A stretch of 64,000 nucleotides of DNA from the NCBI RefSeq assembly GCF_029892425.1, contig NZ_JARXWB010000008.1, positions 124,001-188,000 of the forward strand, written 5' to 3'. Position 1 is the stretch's first letter; each line of letters begins with the position of its first letter. The notes beneath the pieces were generated by a model. It had not been told where the DNA came from. It did no database searches and worked only from the letters and a program-made list of their open reading frames with translations. The DNA is from Bradyrhizobium sp. BR13661 (GTDB taxonomy: Bacteria > Pseudomonadota > Alphaproteobacteria > Rhizobiales > Xanthobacteraceae). Both the position numbers and the translations under genes were made by a program. Positions 8,203 through 15,765 of this stretch are shown here, in pieces.

Positions 8203-8652
8203 ATGGCGCAAGGTCGTCCCAAGATGCCGCTGTTGGCGTATTTCTGGAAGGTTGGCGCGGCGTTGCTCGCACTCCTGTTCGTTGCAGACTTTTGTCCGCC
8301 CAAGGCGCCGGTCGCCGAAAGAAAAAGAGTGTCGATCGGCCGACCACAACGATCAGCGTCATATCGTGCTTCTGGACGGGCAGCAGCTCGCCGCGCTCGA
8401 CCGCCGCAACTGAGCTTTGCCGAATCCATCGGTGCGCAGAATGCGCTCTGGTTGACCTCTCGGGCACGAGGCCGGCCGCCGGCAAATCATTCGGAAAAAT
8501 CGGTTGATCTGTCGGGCACGATGGCATCAGGGAACGATCAGAGCATTCAGAAACCTGTTGTGTTCAGTTTTGAACGTGAAGCAACTCAAATCAGCATCAC
8601 ATGTCTAGGCGTACCAAGAGTGCCAAACGTCGGGAACACGAGCCCGGTCTAA
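8203..8652 (+). CDS. Hypothetical protein with one membrane segment, probably degenerate
   Basis: The frame starting at 8203 gives MAQGRPKMPLLAYFWKVGAA then LLALLFVADF, a short cytoplasmic end and one clear membrane helix. This N-terminus resembles a small hypothetical protein I recall as common in Bradyrhizobium. After residue 45 the translation becomes Arg/Ser-rich low-complexity sequence and runs through the dispersed repeat at 8490-8518, so the original C-terminus appears lost. Most likely a decayed gene fragment. The surrounding 8086-8721 holds nothing else I can support. Confidence 0.35.
   Translation: MAQGRPKMPLLAYFWKVGAALLALLFVADFCPPKAPVAERKRVSIGRPQRSASYRASGRAAARRARPPQLSFAESIGAQNALWLTSRARGRPPANHSEKSVDLSGTMASGNDQSIQKPVVFSFEREATQISITCLGVPRVPNVGNTSPV
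8490..8518. repeat. Second copy of the 7595-7625 repeat block
   Basis: TTCGGAAAAATCGGTTGAT, then CTGTCGGGCA, matches the block at 7595-7625 with about five differences. Both copies lie in the same orientation on either side of the first small secreted-protein gene. Confidence 0.5.
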
Positions 8653-8721
8653 GAGTTCCTATCCGGGCCTTCCATGGACCAGCCCTTCAGGCCGATGGCG
8701 GGCTTTGGATAAGAGGATTTA

Positions 8722-10236
8722 ATGACTGGTTCATCCCCGGCTGTTCCAGCCAGCGACCTCAAGGATCTAGCTAGAGTTTCGACCGGCAGCGTAGGCCTAG
8801 ATGATATTCTGGGCGGCGGCTTCGATGCCAATCGGATGTATCTTTACGAGGGACGACCCGGCACCGGAAAAACCACCCTGGCGCTGCAGTTCCTGCTCAA
8901 GGGCGCCGCCAGCGGCGAACGCGTGCTCTACATCTCCCTATCTGAAACCAAGCGCGAGCTGGCCCTGGTCGCGCAGCGACACGGCTGGTCGCTGGACAAT
9001 GTCGACATCTTCGAGCTGGTCCCGCCGGAAACGACGCTCGATCCCGAGCGGGAACTTACGGTATTCCATCCCGCTGAAATGGAATTGGGCGAAACGACCA
9101 GCCTGATCATCAAGGCGGTGGAACGAATTAACGCGACCCGCGTGGTGCTCGACAGCCTGTCTGAACTGCGCCTGCTTGCCCAGAATCCGCTCCGCTACCG
9201 GCGCCAGGTTCTCGCCCTGAAGCATTTCTTCACCAACCGCAATTGCACTGTCGTGCTGCTCGACGACCTCTCATCTGCGCAGGACGACCTGCAACTGCAT
9301 TCGATCGCGCATGGCGTCGTCATGCTCGAACAGCTTGCCCTGGCTTATGGCGCGGAGCGGCGCCGGCTCCGCGTGATCAAGATGCGCGGAATCCGGTTTC
9401 GCGGCGGCTTTCATGATCTAACAATCGAAAGCGGCGGCCTGCGCATATTCCCGCGCCTCATCGCGGCAGAACACCACACGCCGTTCCGCAGCGATATTAC
9501 TCCGAGCGGCAATGCGGAATTCGATCAGCTGCTGGGCGGAGGGCTCGAGCGCGGCACCAACGCACTCCTGCTGGGTCCTGCCGGTGTCGGGAAATCCTCT
9601 CTCACCCTGACCTATGCGATAGCGGCCGCTCAACGCGGCGAACACGTCGTATTCTTTGCGTTCGACGAAGGCCGCGGAACGGTTGAAGCCCGGTCCAGAA
9701 CGCTCGGCCTGCCGCTCGAAAAATACATCGAATCGGGACACATCCGGTTTCAGCAGATCGATCCAGCTGAGATGTCGCCAGGCGAGTTCGCCGCCAATGT
9801 GCGCAATAGCGTCGAGCACGACAAGGCGCGTGTCGTCATCATCGACAGCCTCAACGGCTATTTGAACGCAATGCCGGACGAGCGGTTTCTCATCCTGCAG
9901 ATGCATGAACTCCTGAGCTACCTGGGCCAGCAGGGCGTGCTGAGCATTCTGGTTCTCGCTCAACAGGGGCTGGCGGGTCCAATGGAGACGCCAATCGACC
10001 TCAGCTATTTGAGCGACGCAGTGATCATGCTGCGCTACTTCGAGCTGGCCGGAACGGTGCGGCGGGCCTTGTCGATCGTCAAGAAACGCAGCGGCCCTCA
10101 CGAGCATACCATTCGGGAATTTCAGTTGGGCAGCACGGGCATCAAGCTCGGGCCGCCGGTCAGGGAATTCAGCGGCATTGTTTCGGGTAGTCTGCGCTAT
10201 GCCGGCATTGAGACGCCGGAAGGATCCGCAGGATGA
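8722..10236 (+). CDS. KaiC-like double RecA-domain ATPase
   Basis: A 504-residue protein with two KaiC/RecA domains. Domain 1 has Walker A GRPGTGKTT (44-52) and Walker B VVLDS (D144). Domain 2 has Walker A GPAGVGKSS (285-293) and Walker B VVIIDS (D375). Where KaiC has two consecutive catalytic glutamates, this protein has Ser-Glu (74-75) and Asp-Glu (315-316). The KaiC phosphorylation pair S431/T432 aligns with S428/Y429 in DLSYLSD. RBS AAGAGG precedes the ATG. The downstream hybrid kinase starts inside its stop codon (ATGA), so they act together. No kaiB or kaiA is present, so a circadian oscillator is not implied. Such KaiC/kinase pairs occur in rhizobia; the role is inferred to be stress or time-dependent signalling. 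Confidence 0.9.
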   Translation: MTGSSPAVPASDLKDLARVSTGSVGLDDILGGGFDANRMYLYEGRPGTGKTTLALQFLLKGAASGERVLYISLSETKRELALVAQRHGWSLDNVDIFELVPPETTLDPERELTVFHPAEMELGETTSLIIKAVERINATRVVLDSLSELRLLAQNPLRYRRQVLALKHFFTNRNCTVVLLDDLSSAQDDLQLHSIAHGVVMLEQLALAYGAERRRLRVIKMRGIRFRGGFHDLTIESGGLRIFPRLIAAEHHTPFRSDITPSGNAEFDQLLGGGLERGTNALLLGPAGVGKSSLTLTYAIAAAQRGEHVVFFAFDEGRGTVEARSRTLGLPLEKYIESGHIRFQQIDPAEMSPGEFAANVRNSVEHDKARVVIIDSLNGYLNAMPDERFLILQMHELLSYLGQQGVLSILVLAQQGLAGPMETPIDLSYLSDAVIMLRYFELAGTVRRALSIVKKRSGPHEHTIREFQLGSTGIKLGPPVREFSGIVSGSLRYAGIETPEGSAG

Positions 10237-11936
10237 ACGCCGGCCGCGATAATCAAGTTCTCGTGCTTGCTCCAATTGGTCGCGACGGACAGGCGTCCGT
10301 CGAACTTTTCCTCAATTCGAGCCTCCAGGCGATCAATTGCCAAAGCCTCACCGAACTCGTCGACGAGATGACGGCCGGCGCAGGCGCCGTCTTCCTCGCC
10401 GAAGAAGGTCTGTTCGGGCAGGACACCGCGCCGCTGGCGCAATGGATCGAAAGCCAGCCGCCATGGTCGGATTTTCCCTTCGTCGTGCTCACCAGCCATC
10501 GAGAACACCCGGCCGTGGTCGCCTGGCGCCGCAAGATCGTTGCCATGCTGCGAAACGTTTCCCTGCTGGAACGGCCGGTGCAGCCGATGACCCTGACCAG
10601 TGCCGTTCAGTCCGCGCTGCGCGCGCGACAGCGCCAGTACGAGATCCGGGCGCTCCTCGCGGCACGCGAACAGACGGCTCAGCAGCTTGAAAAGCTCGTG
10701 GTTGACCGCACGCACGCGCTGGCGGAGGCCAACGAGCAATTGCGCCTCGAAATGAACGAGCGCGCCCGGGTCGAGGAAACTCTTCGCCAGGCCCAGAAGA
10801 TCGAAGCCATCGGCCAGCTGACCGGCGGCGTTGCTCACGACTTCAACAATCTGCTGATGGTCATTTCCGGCGGCCTTGACATGCTGGACCGGCAGACCGA
10901 TCCGGCCCGCCGCCGCCGACTGATGGATGGAATGGCGCAGGCCGCCCGGCGCGGCGCCGGCCTGACCAAACAGCTGCTCGCTTTCTCTCGGCGACAGAAG
11001 CTCAGACCCGAGGCCGTCGACGTCGCCTACCAGATCGGCGGCATGCGCGAACTGCTAGACCGCAGCCTGAGAGGCGACGTGCATGTCGAGTTCGATTTTC
11101 CGGATTCGCTGTGGCCGGTCGAAGTCGATCCGGGCGAGCTCGAGCTGGTCATTCTCAACCTCGCCGTCAATGCGCGCGACGCGATGCCGAATGGCGGTAC
11201 AATCGTTGTGCGCGGCGAAAACCTGCCCGATCTCAACGACGAGCAGATCGCCGGCGATTTCGTAAGGCTCTCCGTCATCGACAGCGGAACCGGCATGGCT
11301 CCGGAGATTCTCTCGCGGGTCTTCGAACCGTTCTTCACGACCAAGGACGTGGGAAAAGGCTCCGGTCTTGGGCTCGCCCAGGTGCACGGGTTCGCAACGC
11401 AGTCACGTGGCACGGTGCGCATTCGATCGGACCTCGGCCGGGGCACGAGCATCGAGCTCTATCTGCCGCGTTCGTTCAATACGCCTGCCAAGGATAGACA
11501 CCTCATCGATCTCGACAGAGCGCGGCCGAGAAGGAGCGCCCATGGCCGCATCCTTCTGGTGGAAGACGACGACGAGGTTGCGGCACTTGTAAGTGAGATG
11601 CTCGACCAGCTCGGTTACGAAGTCACGCGTGCCGCGAGCGCGGCGGCAGCACTCGGGGCGCTCGCTGACGGTCGCTCCCTCGACCTGATCTTTTCGGACG
11701 TCATGATGCCGGGCGGCATGAACGGGGTCGAGCTGGCGCGCGAGATCAAACGGCGACGCAGCGACATGCCTGTCCTTCTGACCAGCGGGTACTCGGAAGC
11801 AGCAGCCCAGGATGCGGCGTTAGCGGGCGTTCAGATTTTGGCGAAGCCCTATCATATCGATGAGCTTGCCGCTGCACTCAACGCGGCGAAGTCAGACGGG
11901 CTGCAGGCCGACTCCAGGCGTTCCCTCGGCTATTGA
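10233..11936 (+). CDS. Hybrid sensor histidine kinase with pseudo-receiver input and C-terminal receiver
   Basis: A 567-residue cytoplasmic protein with no membrane segment. Residues 5-135 look like a receiver fold that lacks the phospho-acceptor Asp (FLAEEG at 54-59, LLERP in place of the Lys-Pro motif). A helix of about 135-190 leads to the HisKA domain with GGVAHDFNN (phospho-His H202). The ATPase domain has N313 in NLAVNARD, D350SGTGM and GKGSGLGLAQV. The C-terminal receiver has LLVEDDDE (443-448) and phospho-acceptor D489 in FSDVMMPGG. It starts in the KaiC stop codon. The arrangement suggests that KaiC controls, or is read by, the pseudo-receiver input. The output partner is not obvious in the window. 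Confidence 0.92.
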   Translation: MNAGRDNQVLVLAPIGRDGQASVELFLNSSLQAINCQSLTELVDEMTAGAGAVFLAEEGLFGQDTAPLAQWIESQPPWSDFPFVVLTSHREHPAVVAWRRKIVAMLRNVSLLERPVQPMTLTSAVQSALRARQRQYEIRALLAAREQTAQQLEKLVVDRTHALAEANEQLRLEMNERARVEETLRQAQKIEAIGQLTGGVAHDFNNLLMVISGGLDMLDRQTDPARRRRLMDGMAQAARRGAGLTKQLLAFSRRQKLRPEAVDVAYQIGGMRELLDRSLRGDVHVEFDFPDSLWPVEVDPGELELVILNLAVNARDAMPNGGTIVVRGENLPDLNDEQIAGDFVRLSVIDSGTGMAPEILSRVFEPFFTTKDVGKGSGLGLAQVHGFATQSRGTVRIRSDLGRGTSIELYLPRSFNTPAKDRHLIDLDRARPRRSAHGRILLVEDDDEVAALVSEMLDQLGYEVTRAASAAAALGALADGRSLDLIFSDVMMPGGMNGVELAREIKRRRSDMPVLLTSGYSEAAAQDAALAGVQILAKPYHIDELAAALNAAKSDGLQADSRRSLGY

Positions 11937-11989
11937 TCTCGCCTTTCAGACGACTCACGCGCTCGTTCCGACATAGCGCGTTGTTAACG

Positions 11990-12003
11990 TTGACCTATGT
12001 CAG
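11990..12003 (+). promoter_or_regulatory. Degenerate FNR/FixK-type box
   Basis: TTGACCTATGTCAG occupies exactly the position of the perfect box in copy 1, 107 bases before the ATG. It differs in both half-sites, so regulation of this copy may have been lost or altered. Confidence 0.4.
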
Positions 12004-12347
12004 CATGGTCGAACTTTCCGACAACAGGCTGCGTTGGCCCGAGATGAAACGACGCTCGTCGTCTTCGTGTCGCACACGCCTAGGGGAGAGATCATCATGC
12101 GTATTTCGATCAAGTCCGTGATCGTTTCCGGAATTGCTGCCAGCGCCCTGCTCGGACTTGCAGGCGTCACGTTCAATCCGGCACCGGCCGCCGCAATCGT
12201 GTATTGCACGTATGTCGACTATCCCGTCGGTTGCGTCGCCAGGGCCGGCGTCGTGCTGCGGCCCCGGCCGGTCGCGCGCGCGGCGGTCCGTCACAATGTC
12301 GGCGGCAACGCCAATGGCGGCGTCAATCGCATTGGCGCAGGCGCTAG
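11990..12347 (+). repeat. Direct repeat copy 2 (small secreted-protein unit)
   Basis: Second copy of the unit at 7727-8085, same orientation. It is co-linear apart from one deleted base near the end of the gene. See copy 1 for identity and spacing. Confidence 0.9.
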
Positions 12348-12375
12348 TCACGTGAACCTCAAGTTCGCCACATAA
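12097..12375 (+). CDS. Small secreted protein, copy 2
   Basis: A 92-residue paralogue of the protein at 7834. The signal peptide and the mature core with two cysteines are almost unchanged (Met-Thr becomes Val-Ile at residues 8-9). A one-base deletion near 12337-12341 shifts the end, bypasses the old TAG at 12345 and adds the tail ASHVNLKFAT. It follows the kinase gene by 160 bases and may be transcribed with it or from its own weakened promoter. Function unknown. Confidence 0.7.
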   Translation: MRISIKSVIVSGIAASALLGLAGVTFNPAPAAAIVYCTYVDYPVGCVARAGVVLRPRPVARAAVRHNVGGNANGGVNRIGAGASHVNLKFAT

Positions 12376-12533
12376 AGTCTGCTGAGCTTTGTGGGAGAAG
12401 CGTTTGACGGAAGCCAAGATCTGGTCTGCGGGCATCGGCGGCCCCCAACAAGTTTCCGTCAACGCCCTCGCGTCTTCCAAGTGCAGGGTTTGGTCGGTTA
12501 CACTGCCGCATACTGATGAACGCGGGGACTGGA

Positions 12534-13520
12534 ATGCGGCGGCGTGAATTTATTGGCCTTGCAGGCGGTGCGGCGGCATGGCCGCTCATCGCAAAAGCTC
12601 AGACAGACAGATCAATGCGACGGATCGGCGTTCTGTTCGGAGCGAGTGAGGGGGATCCGCAGGTCACGAAATATCTGGAAGCGTTCAGCTCCGGACTGCG
12701 GCAACTCGGCTGGATTGAAGGTCAAAACATCGAGATCGATTACCGCTGGGCGCGGGGCAGCATCGACCGGGCCCGATCCCTGGCGAAGGAGTTGGTCAGC
12801 ACTTCTCCCGCGCTGATCCTGACCACCGGGACGGAGCCGGCGCTGGCCCTGCGCGAAACAACCGCAACAGTGCCGGTCGTATTCATCAACGTCACGGACC
12901 CTGTTGCCGGAGGTCTGGTCGCCAGCCTGGCGCGACCATCGGGTAACATCACCGGGTTTACGCCCTTTGAGTACGATATCGGAGGAAAGTGGCTCGGCTT
13001 GCTCAAGGAGATGTCGCCGCGCCTGACACGGGTTGCGATGCTTGGCGATCCCGTCAATCACAACTTCAGGGGATTCAAGGCGTCATTCGAGACGGCCGCG
13101 CAGTCGCTGTCAATTGAACCGATTTCTATTGCCGTCCACGGCGCAGAAGACATCGAGCGCGGAGTTGGTTCGTTTGCTGCTGAAGGCGACGGCGGATTAA
13201 TCATCACGGCCGCAACTTTCTCGAACGTCCATCGCGCACTGATCGTAAATCTCGCCAACACCAGGAAATTGCCTGCGATCTACTGGAATCGCGTTCAGGT
13301 GGCTGCCGGCGGCCTGATGTCGTACGGGCCGGATACGGCTGACCTGTTTCGCAGTTCCGCGACCTACGTCGATCGTATCCTGAAAGGCGAAAAACCCGCG
13401 GACCTTCCGGTGCAGGGGCCGACCAAGGTCGAACTGATCATCAACGCCAAAACAGCAAAAGCAATCGAACTTACCGTACCGCCAGCTATTCTCGCCCGCG
13501 CCGACGAGGTGATCGAGTGA
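12534..13520 (+). CDS. ABC transporter substrate-binding protein (TrpX/PF04392 type)
   Basis: A 328-residue periplasmic binding protein. The N-terminus MRRREFIGLAGGAAAWP with a following AKA site looks like a Tat-type signal. The mature part begins RRIGVLFGASEGDPQ and contains the GLRQLGWIEGQNIEIDYRWA motif and the PVVFINVTDPVAGGLVASLA segment, typical of the large family of orphan binding proteins in Bradyrhizobium. No permease or ATPase gene is adjacent, so it is an orphan. The ATG at 12534 starts directly at the signal; an in-frame ATG at 12516 would add six residues. Ligand unknown. Confidence 0.85.
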   Translation: MRRREFIGLAGGAAAWPLIAKAQTDRSMRRIGVLFGASEGDPQVTKYLEAFSSGLRQLGWIEGQNIEIDYRWARGSIDRARSLAKELVSTSPALILTTGTEPALALRETTATVPVVFINVTDPVAGGLVASLARPSGNITGFTPFEYDIGGKWLGLLKEMSPRLTRVAMLGDPVNHNFRGFKASFETAAQSLSIEPISIAVHGAEDIERGVGSFAAEGDGGLIITAATFSNVHRALIVNLANTRKLPAIYWNRVQVAAGGLMSYGPDTADLFRSSATYVDRILKGEKPADLPVQGPTKVELIINAKTAKAIELTVPPAILARADEVIE

Positions 13521-13629
13521 GAGCGCTATTTGCTGCGGCGCATGGGTCCGTTAACGGACCCGGAACGGACGCAGCTGCCGCAGCGTGCTACGGTGCCTCC
13601 TGGTGTGAGCGGAACTGTTGGAATGACAA

Positions 13630-14178
13630 GTGCCAATATGGATCACGTCAAACTGTGGCCGACTGCGTGGGCCACAGTTTCCGGTTATTTTGATCATCCT
13701 TTGGAGCGGACCGTTTGGTCTGGTCTTCTTGGGCGCGCCCATCTTGCTCCTGGTGTGGGCCTGCTCAGCACTACTCGCCTCAGGTCTAGCAATTGTTTCA
13801 GCACGTGCCCATAACTGGCGGCGAGCCATTTCGATGTCAGTACTGCCACTCGCCACGCTTATCGCAATCGCTAATGCCGGTACCGTTTGGTCGCTCGCAA
13901 TGGACACTGGGGAGAGGCTCCATTTCCAAGTCATGCGCCGGAGCTATCTCGTGGATGTGGCGAACCTTCCGTCTGCTGGCGAACCTCGGTTCGCGATATG
14001 GAACTGGGGTGGATTTGGAACTGGCCACGGTGTTGCCTACGACGAGAGCGATGAAATAGCCTTGTCGGAGCAATCGCCCGCGTGGAAAGAGAGGGTTGCG
14101 AATACAGAGGTTGGAATGTGCGGCGCATGGGGCACGCCGCTGGGGGAGCATTTCTACCTCGTTGGGACTGGCTGCTGA
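13630..14178 (+). CDS. Hypothetical membrane protein
   Basis: A 182-residue frame opening with GTG. Residues 15-75 hold two or three hydrophobic segments (FPVILIILWSGPFGLVFLG, ILLLVWACSALLASGLAIV, LPLATLIAIANAGTVWSLA). A soluble C-terminal part of about 100 residues contains the WNWGGFGTGHGVAYDESDEI stretch and closes with a Cys two residues into the CGAWG motif. I recognise no family. Base composition is less GC-rich than the neighbours. The start is uncertain. It stands alone between an orphan binding protein and a repeat fragment. Confidence 0.6.
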   Translation: MPIWITSNCGRLRGPQFPVILIILWSGPFGLVFLGAPILLLVWACSALLASGLAIVSARAHNWRRAISMSVLPLATLIAIANAGTVWSLAMDTGERLHFQVMRRSYLVDVANLPSAGEPRFAIWNWGGFGTGHGVAYDESDEIALSEQSPAWKERVANTEVGMCGAWGTPLGEHFYLVGTGC

Positions 14179-14235
14179 TAGCAGCCCTTCTCGCTCCGAC
14201 GAACCTTTGCCCTCTTCAAACCGAATGGCCGTTCC

Positions 14236-14301
14236 TGGCCCATCGCGACATCATGCACTGCCCCACTAACTTGGCCGCTGTTGGGGCATAGCGGACATCG
14301 C
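14236..14301. repeat. Dispersed repeat fragment, copy A
   Basis: TGGCCCATCGCGACAT (14236-14251) and the following 50 bases to GCGGACATCGC match 33811-33876 at roughly 75%. The 410-base stretch 14179-14589 otherwise contains no gene I can support. Confidence 0.55.
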
Positions 14302-14589
14302 CTTCCCTGTCATGCCGCTGTGTTGATGAGTGCATGGCCTAGTTCGGTCATGGACCGAAATGCGCCCGCGTCCGGCAACGATCAAGGCGCCACGCGCGCC
14401 CTTGACGGGGCCTTGCCCCACCCGCATTCTCTCAGCGAGCTCGGAATGGCGACCGCGTCGGACGCGATGGTCAGTCGAATTCACCTATCGGCGCGGCGGC
14501 GAAATCTACGACGAGAAGGCGCCCGCCGACGTCGTGCGAAACCAGCGCACGATGGAAACATCGAAACTCCAGCCCTCCAATTCACTTTC

Positions 14590-15138
14590 ATGGATCAATT
14601 CAGCACCAAGCGGCTGACTGGCGAAAGGCTGAACGAAACCCACCTCGCCGACCTCGTCGCACTCCATCTCGATCCCGATGTCTCCCGCTATCTCGGCGGC
14701 GTGCGCTCGGCCGAGGTGACGAAGACTTATCTTGCGACCAACATGGCTCATTGGGAGCAGCACGGTTTTGGTCTCTGGGCCTTGCGCACGAAGGACGGCG
14801 TCTTCGCCGGGCGAGCGGGACTCCGGCATATTCTCGTGGACGACATTGACGAGATCGAGATTGCCTACACGTTCAGACGCGATCTCTGGGGCCAGGGATT
14901 TGCCAGCGAGATCGCGACCGCGCTGACCGACATTGGGCTGTCGCAGCTGAAATTGCCGTCCCTCATCGGCCTCGTCTTCGTCGAGCATGGCGCCTCGCGG
15001 CGCGTGCTCGAGAAATCAAACTATTCGTTCGAGAAGTACACGATGCATCATGACGAAGCCGTCGTGATCTACCGGATCAACCGCCCGGCCATGCGGCCAT
15101 TGCCGCCTTCGCCACAGCGCTCAACTCCGCCTGCGTAG
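14590..15138 (+). CDS. GNAT family N-acetyltransferase
   Basis: A 182-residue acetyltransferase of the RimJ/RimL-like type: TKRLTGERLNETHLADLVAL at the start, FGLWALRTKDGVFAGRAGLR in the middle, and the acetyl-CoA region IEIAYTFRRDLWGQGFASEI. Such enzymes transfer acetyl from acetyl-CoA to an amine. The ATG at 14590 marks the start of family similarity; the in-frame sequence upstream to 14281 is unlike protein. Its last 62 bases overlap the 3' end of the convergent TetR gene, so the Arg/Pro-rich C-terminal tail may be a recent extension. Substrate unknown. Confidence 0.85.
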   Translation: MDQFSTKRLTGERLNETHLADLVALHLDPDVSRYLGGVRSAEVTKTYLATNMAHWEQHGFGLWALRTKDGVFAGRAGLRHILVDDIDEIEIAYTFRRDLWGQGFASEIATALTDIGLSQLKLPSLIGLVFVEHGASRRVLEKSNYSFEKYTMHHDEAVVIYRINRPAMRPLPPSPQRSTPPA

Positions 15139-15667
15139 CTCCGTCCTTGGCCTGGATGGCCATCCCTTCATAGACGCTGAGATAGAGCCGACTCAGGGCC
15201 TCGGTGTCCGTGGCGGCCGGGAGTTCGCCGCTGGCCGTCGCAGCCGCGATCCGGGCGCGCAGGTTGCCGAGCATCTCGAGGCGAACCTTCCTGACTGCGC
15301 GGGCGATGGGCGCCGGCCAATCATCGCTGACGGCGCCGAGTACGGCCATGCAGCCGGCCGGCGCGATCCGCGATTTCGGCAATATCTCGGCCGCCGCGGT
15401 CAGCAGGTTCGCGATGCCCTCACGGGCAGTAGCGCCTTCGCCAAGCCGGTCCCACACCGGAGGCGCCTCGGTCGCGACGTAATGCTCGAAGGCCGCGAGA
15501 TATAGCGCCTCCTTGCTCTCGAACGCCGCATAGAGGCTCGGCGAGCGCACGCCCATGGCCTCGCACAGATCGTTCATCGAGGCTGCCGCATAGCCCTTGC
15601 GCCAGAACAGCAGCATCGCGGCCTCCAGCGCCGCCTCGCGATCAAATTCCCGTGGCCGTCCCGCCAT
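15077..15667 (-). CDS. TetR family regulator, divergent from SDR gene
   Basis: A 196-residue TetR repressor. The N-terminal helix-turn-helix reads REFDREAALEAAMLLFWRKG, then YAAASMNDLCEAMGVRSPSL and YAAFESKEALYLAA. The C-terminal ligand domain is ordinary. The ATG at 15667 (MAGRPREFD) is preferred over an in-frame start at 15703. It is divergent from the SDR gene at 15766, and the 98-base gap contains a 26-base inverted repeat at 15730-15755, the likely operator. The usual model is repression of the SDR and of itself until a small ligand binds. The 3' end overlaps the GNAT gene. Confidence 0.9.
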   Translation of the reverse strand: MAGRPREFDREAALEAAMLLFWRKGYAAASMNDLCEAMGVRSPSLYAAFESKEALYLAAFEHYVATEAPPVWDRLGEGATAREGIANLLTAAAEILPKSRIAPAGCMAVLGAVSDDWPAPIARAVRKVRLEMLGNLRARIAAATASGELPAATDTEALSRLYLSVYEGMAIQAKDGATQAELSAVAKAAMAAWPGG

Positions 15668-15703
15668 GACGTCTCTTTCTGTAGTAATCAACACATAATT
15701 CAC

Positions 15704-15733
15704 TTGACGGAGGCGATCAAGATCCCAGATATT
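15704..15733 (+). promoter_or_regulatory. Probable promoter of the SDR gene
   Basis: TTGACG at 15704-15709 and GATATT at 15728-15733 are spaced 18 bases apart. The TetR-type inverted repeat overlaps the -10 element, which fits repression by occlusion. Confidence 0.45.
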
Positions 15734-15755
15734 CTGTGTCGATCGTTACAGAATA
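15730..15755. promoter_or_regulatory. TetR operator, inverted repeat
   Basis: TATTCTGT (15730-15737) and ACAGAATA (15748-15755) form a perfect 8-base inverted repeat with a 10-base centre, in the TetR/SDR intergenic region and 10 bases before the SDR start codon. Confidence 0.75.
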
Positions 15756-15765
15756 GGAGATTACG

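Noticed and set aside
8108..8527. A 139-codon minus-strand frame
   Set aside because: No motif or signal, mixed composition, and it crosses a dispersed repeat.
8722..10236. A circadian clock operon
   Set aside because: Only a KaiC-like protein is present. There is no kaiA or kaiB, and key KaiC residues differ, so a clock claim is not supported.
7727..12375. A composite transposon
   Set aside because: The flanking direct repeats encode a small secreted protein, not a transposase, and no terminal inverted repeats or target duplications are seen.
14281..14589. 5' extension of the GNAT frame
   Set aside because: No similarity to acetyltransferases before residue 1 at 14590, and it includes the end of a dispersed repeat.
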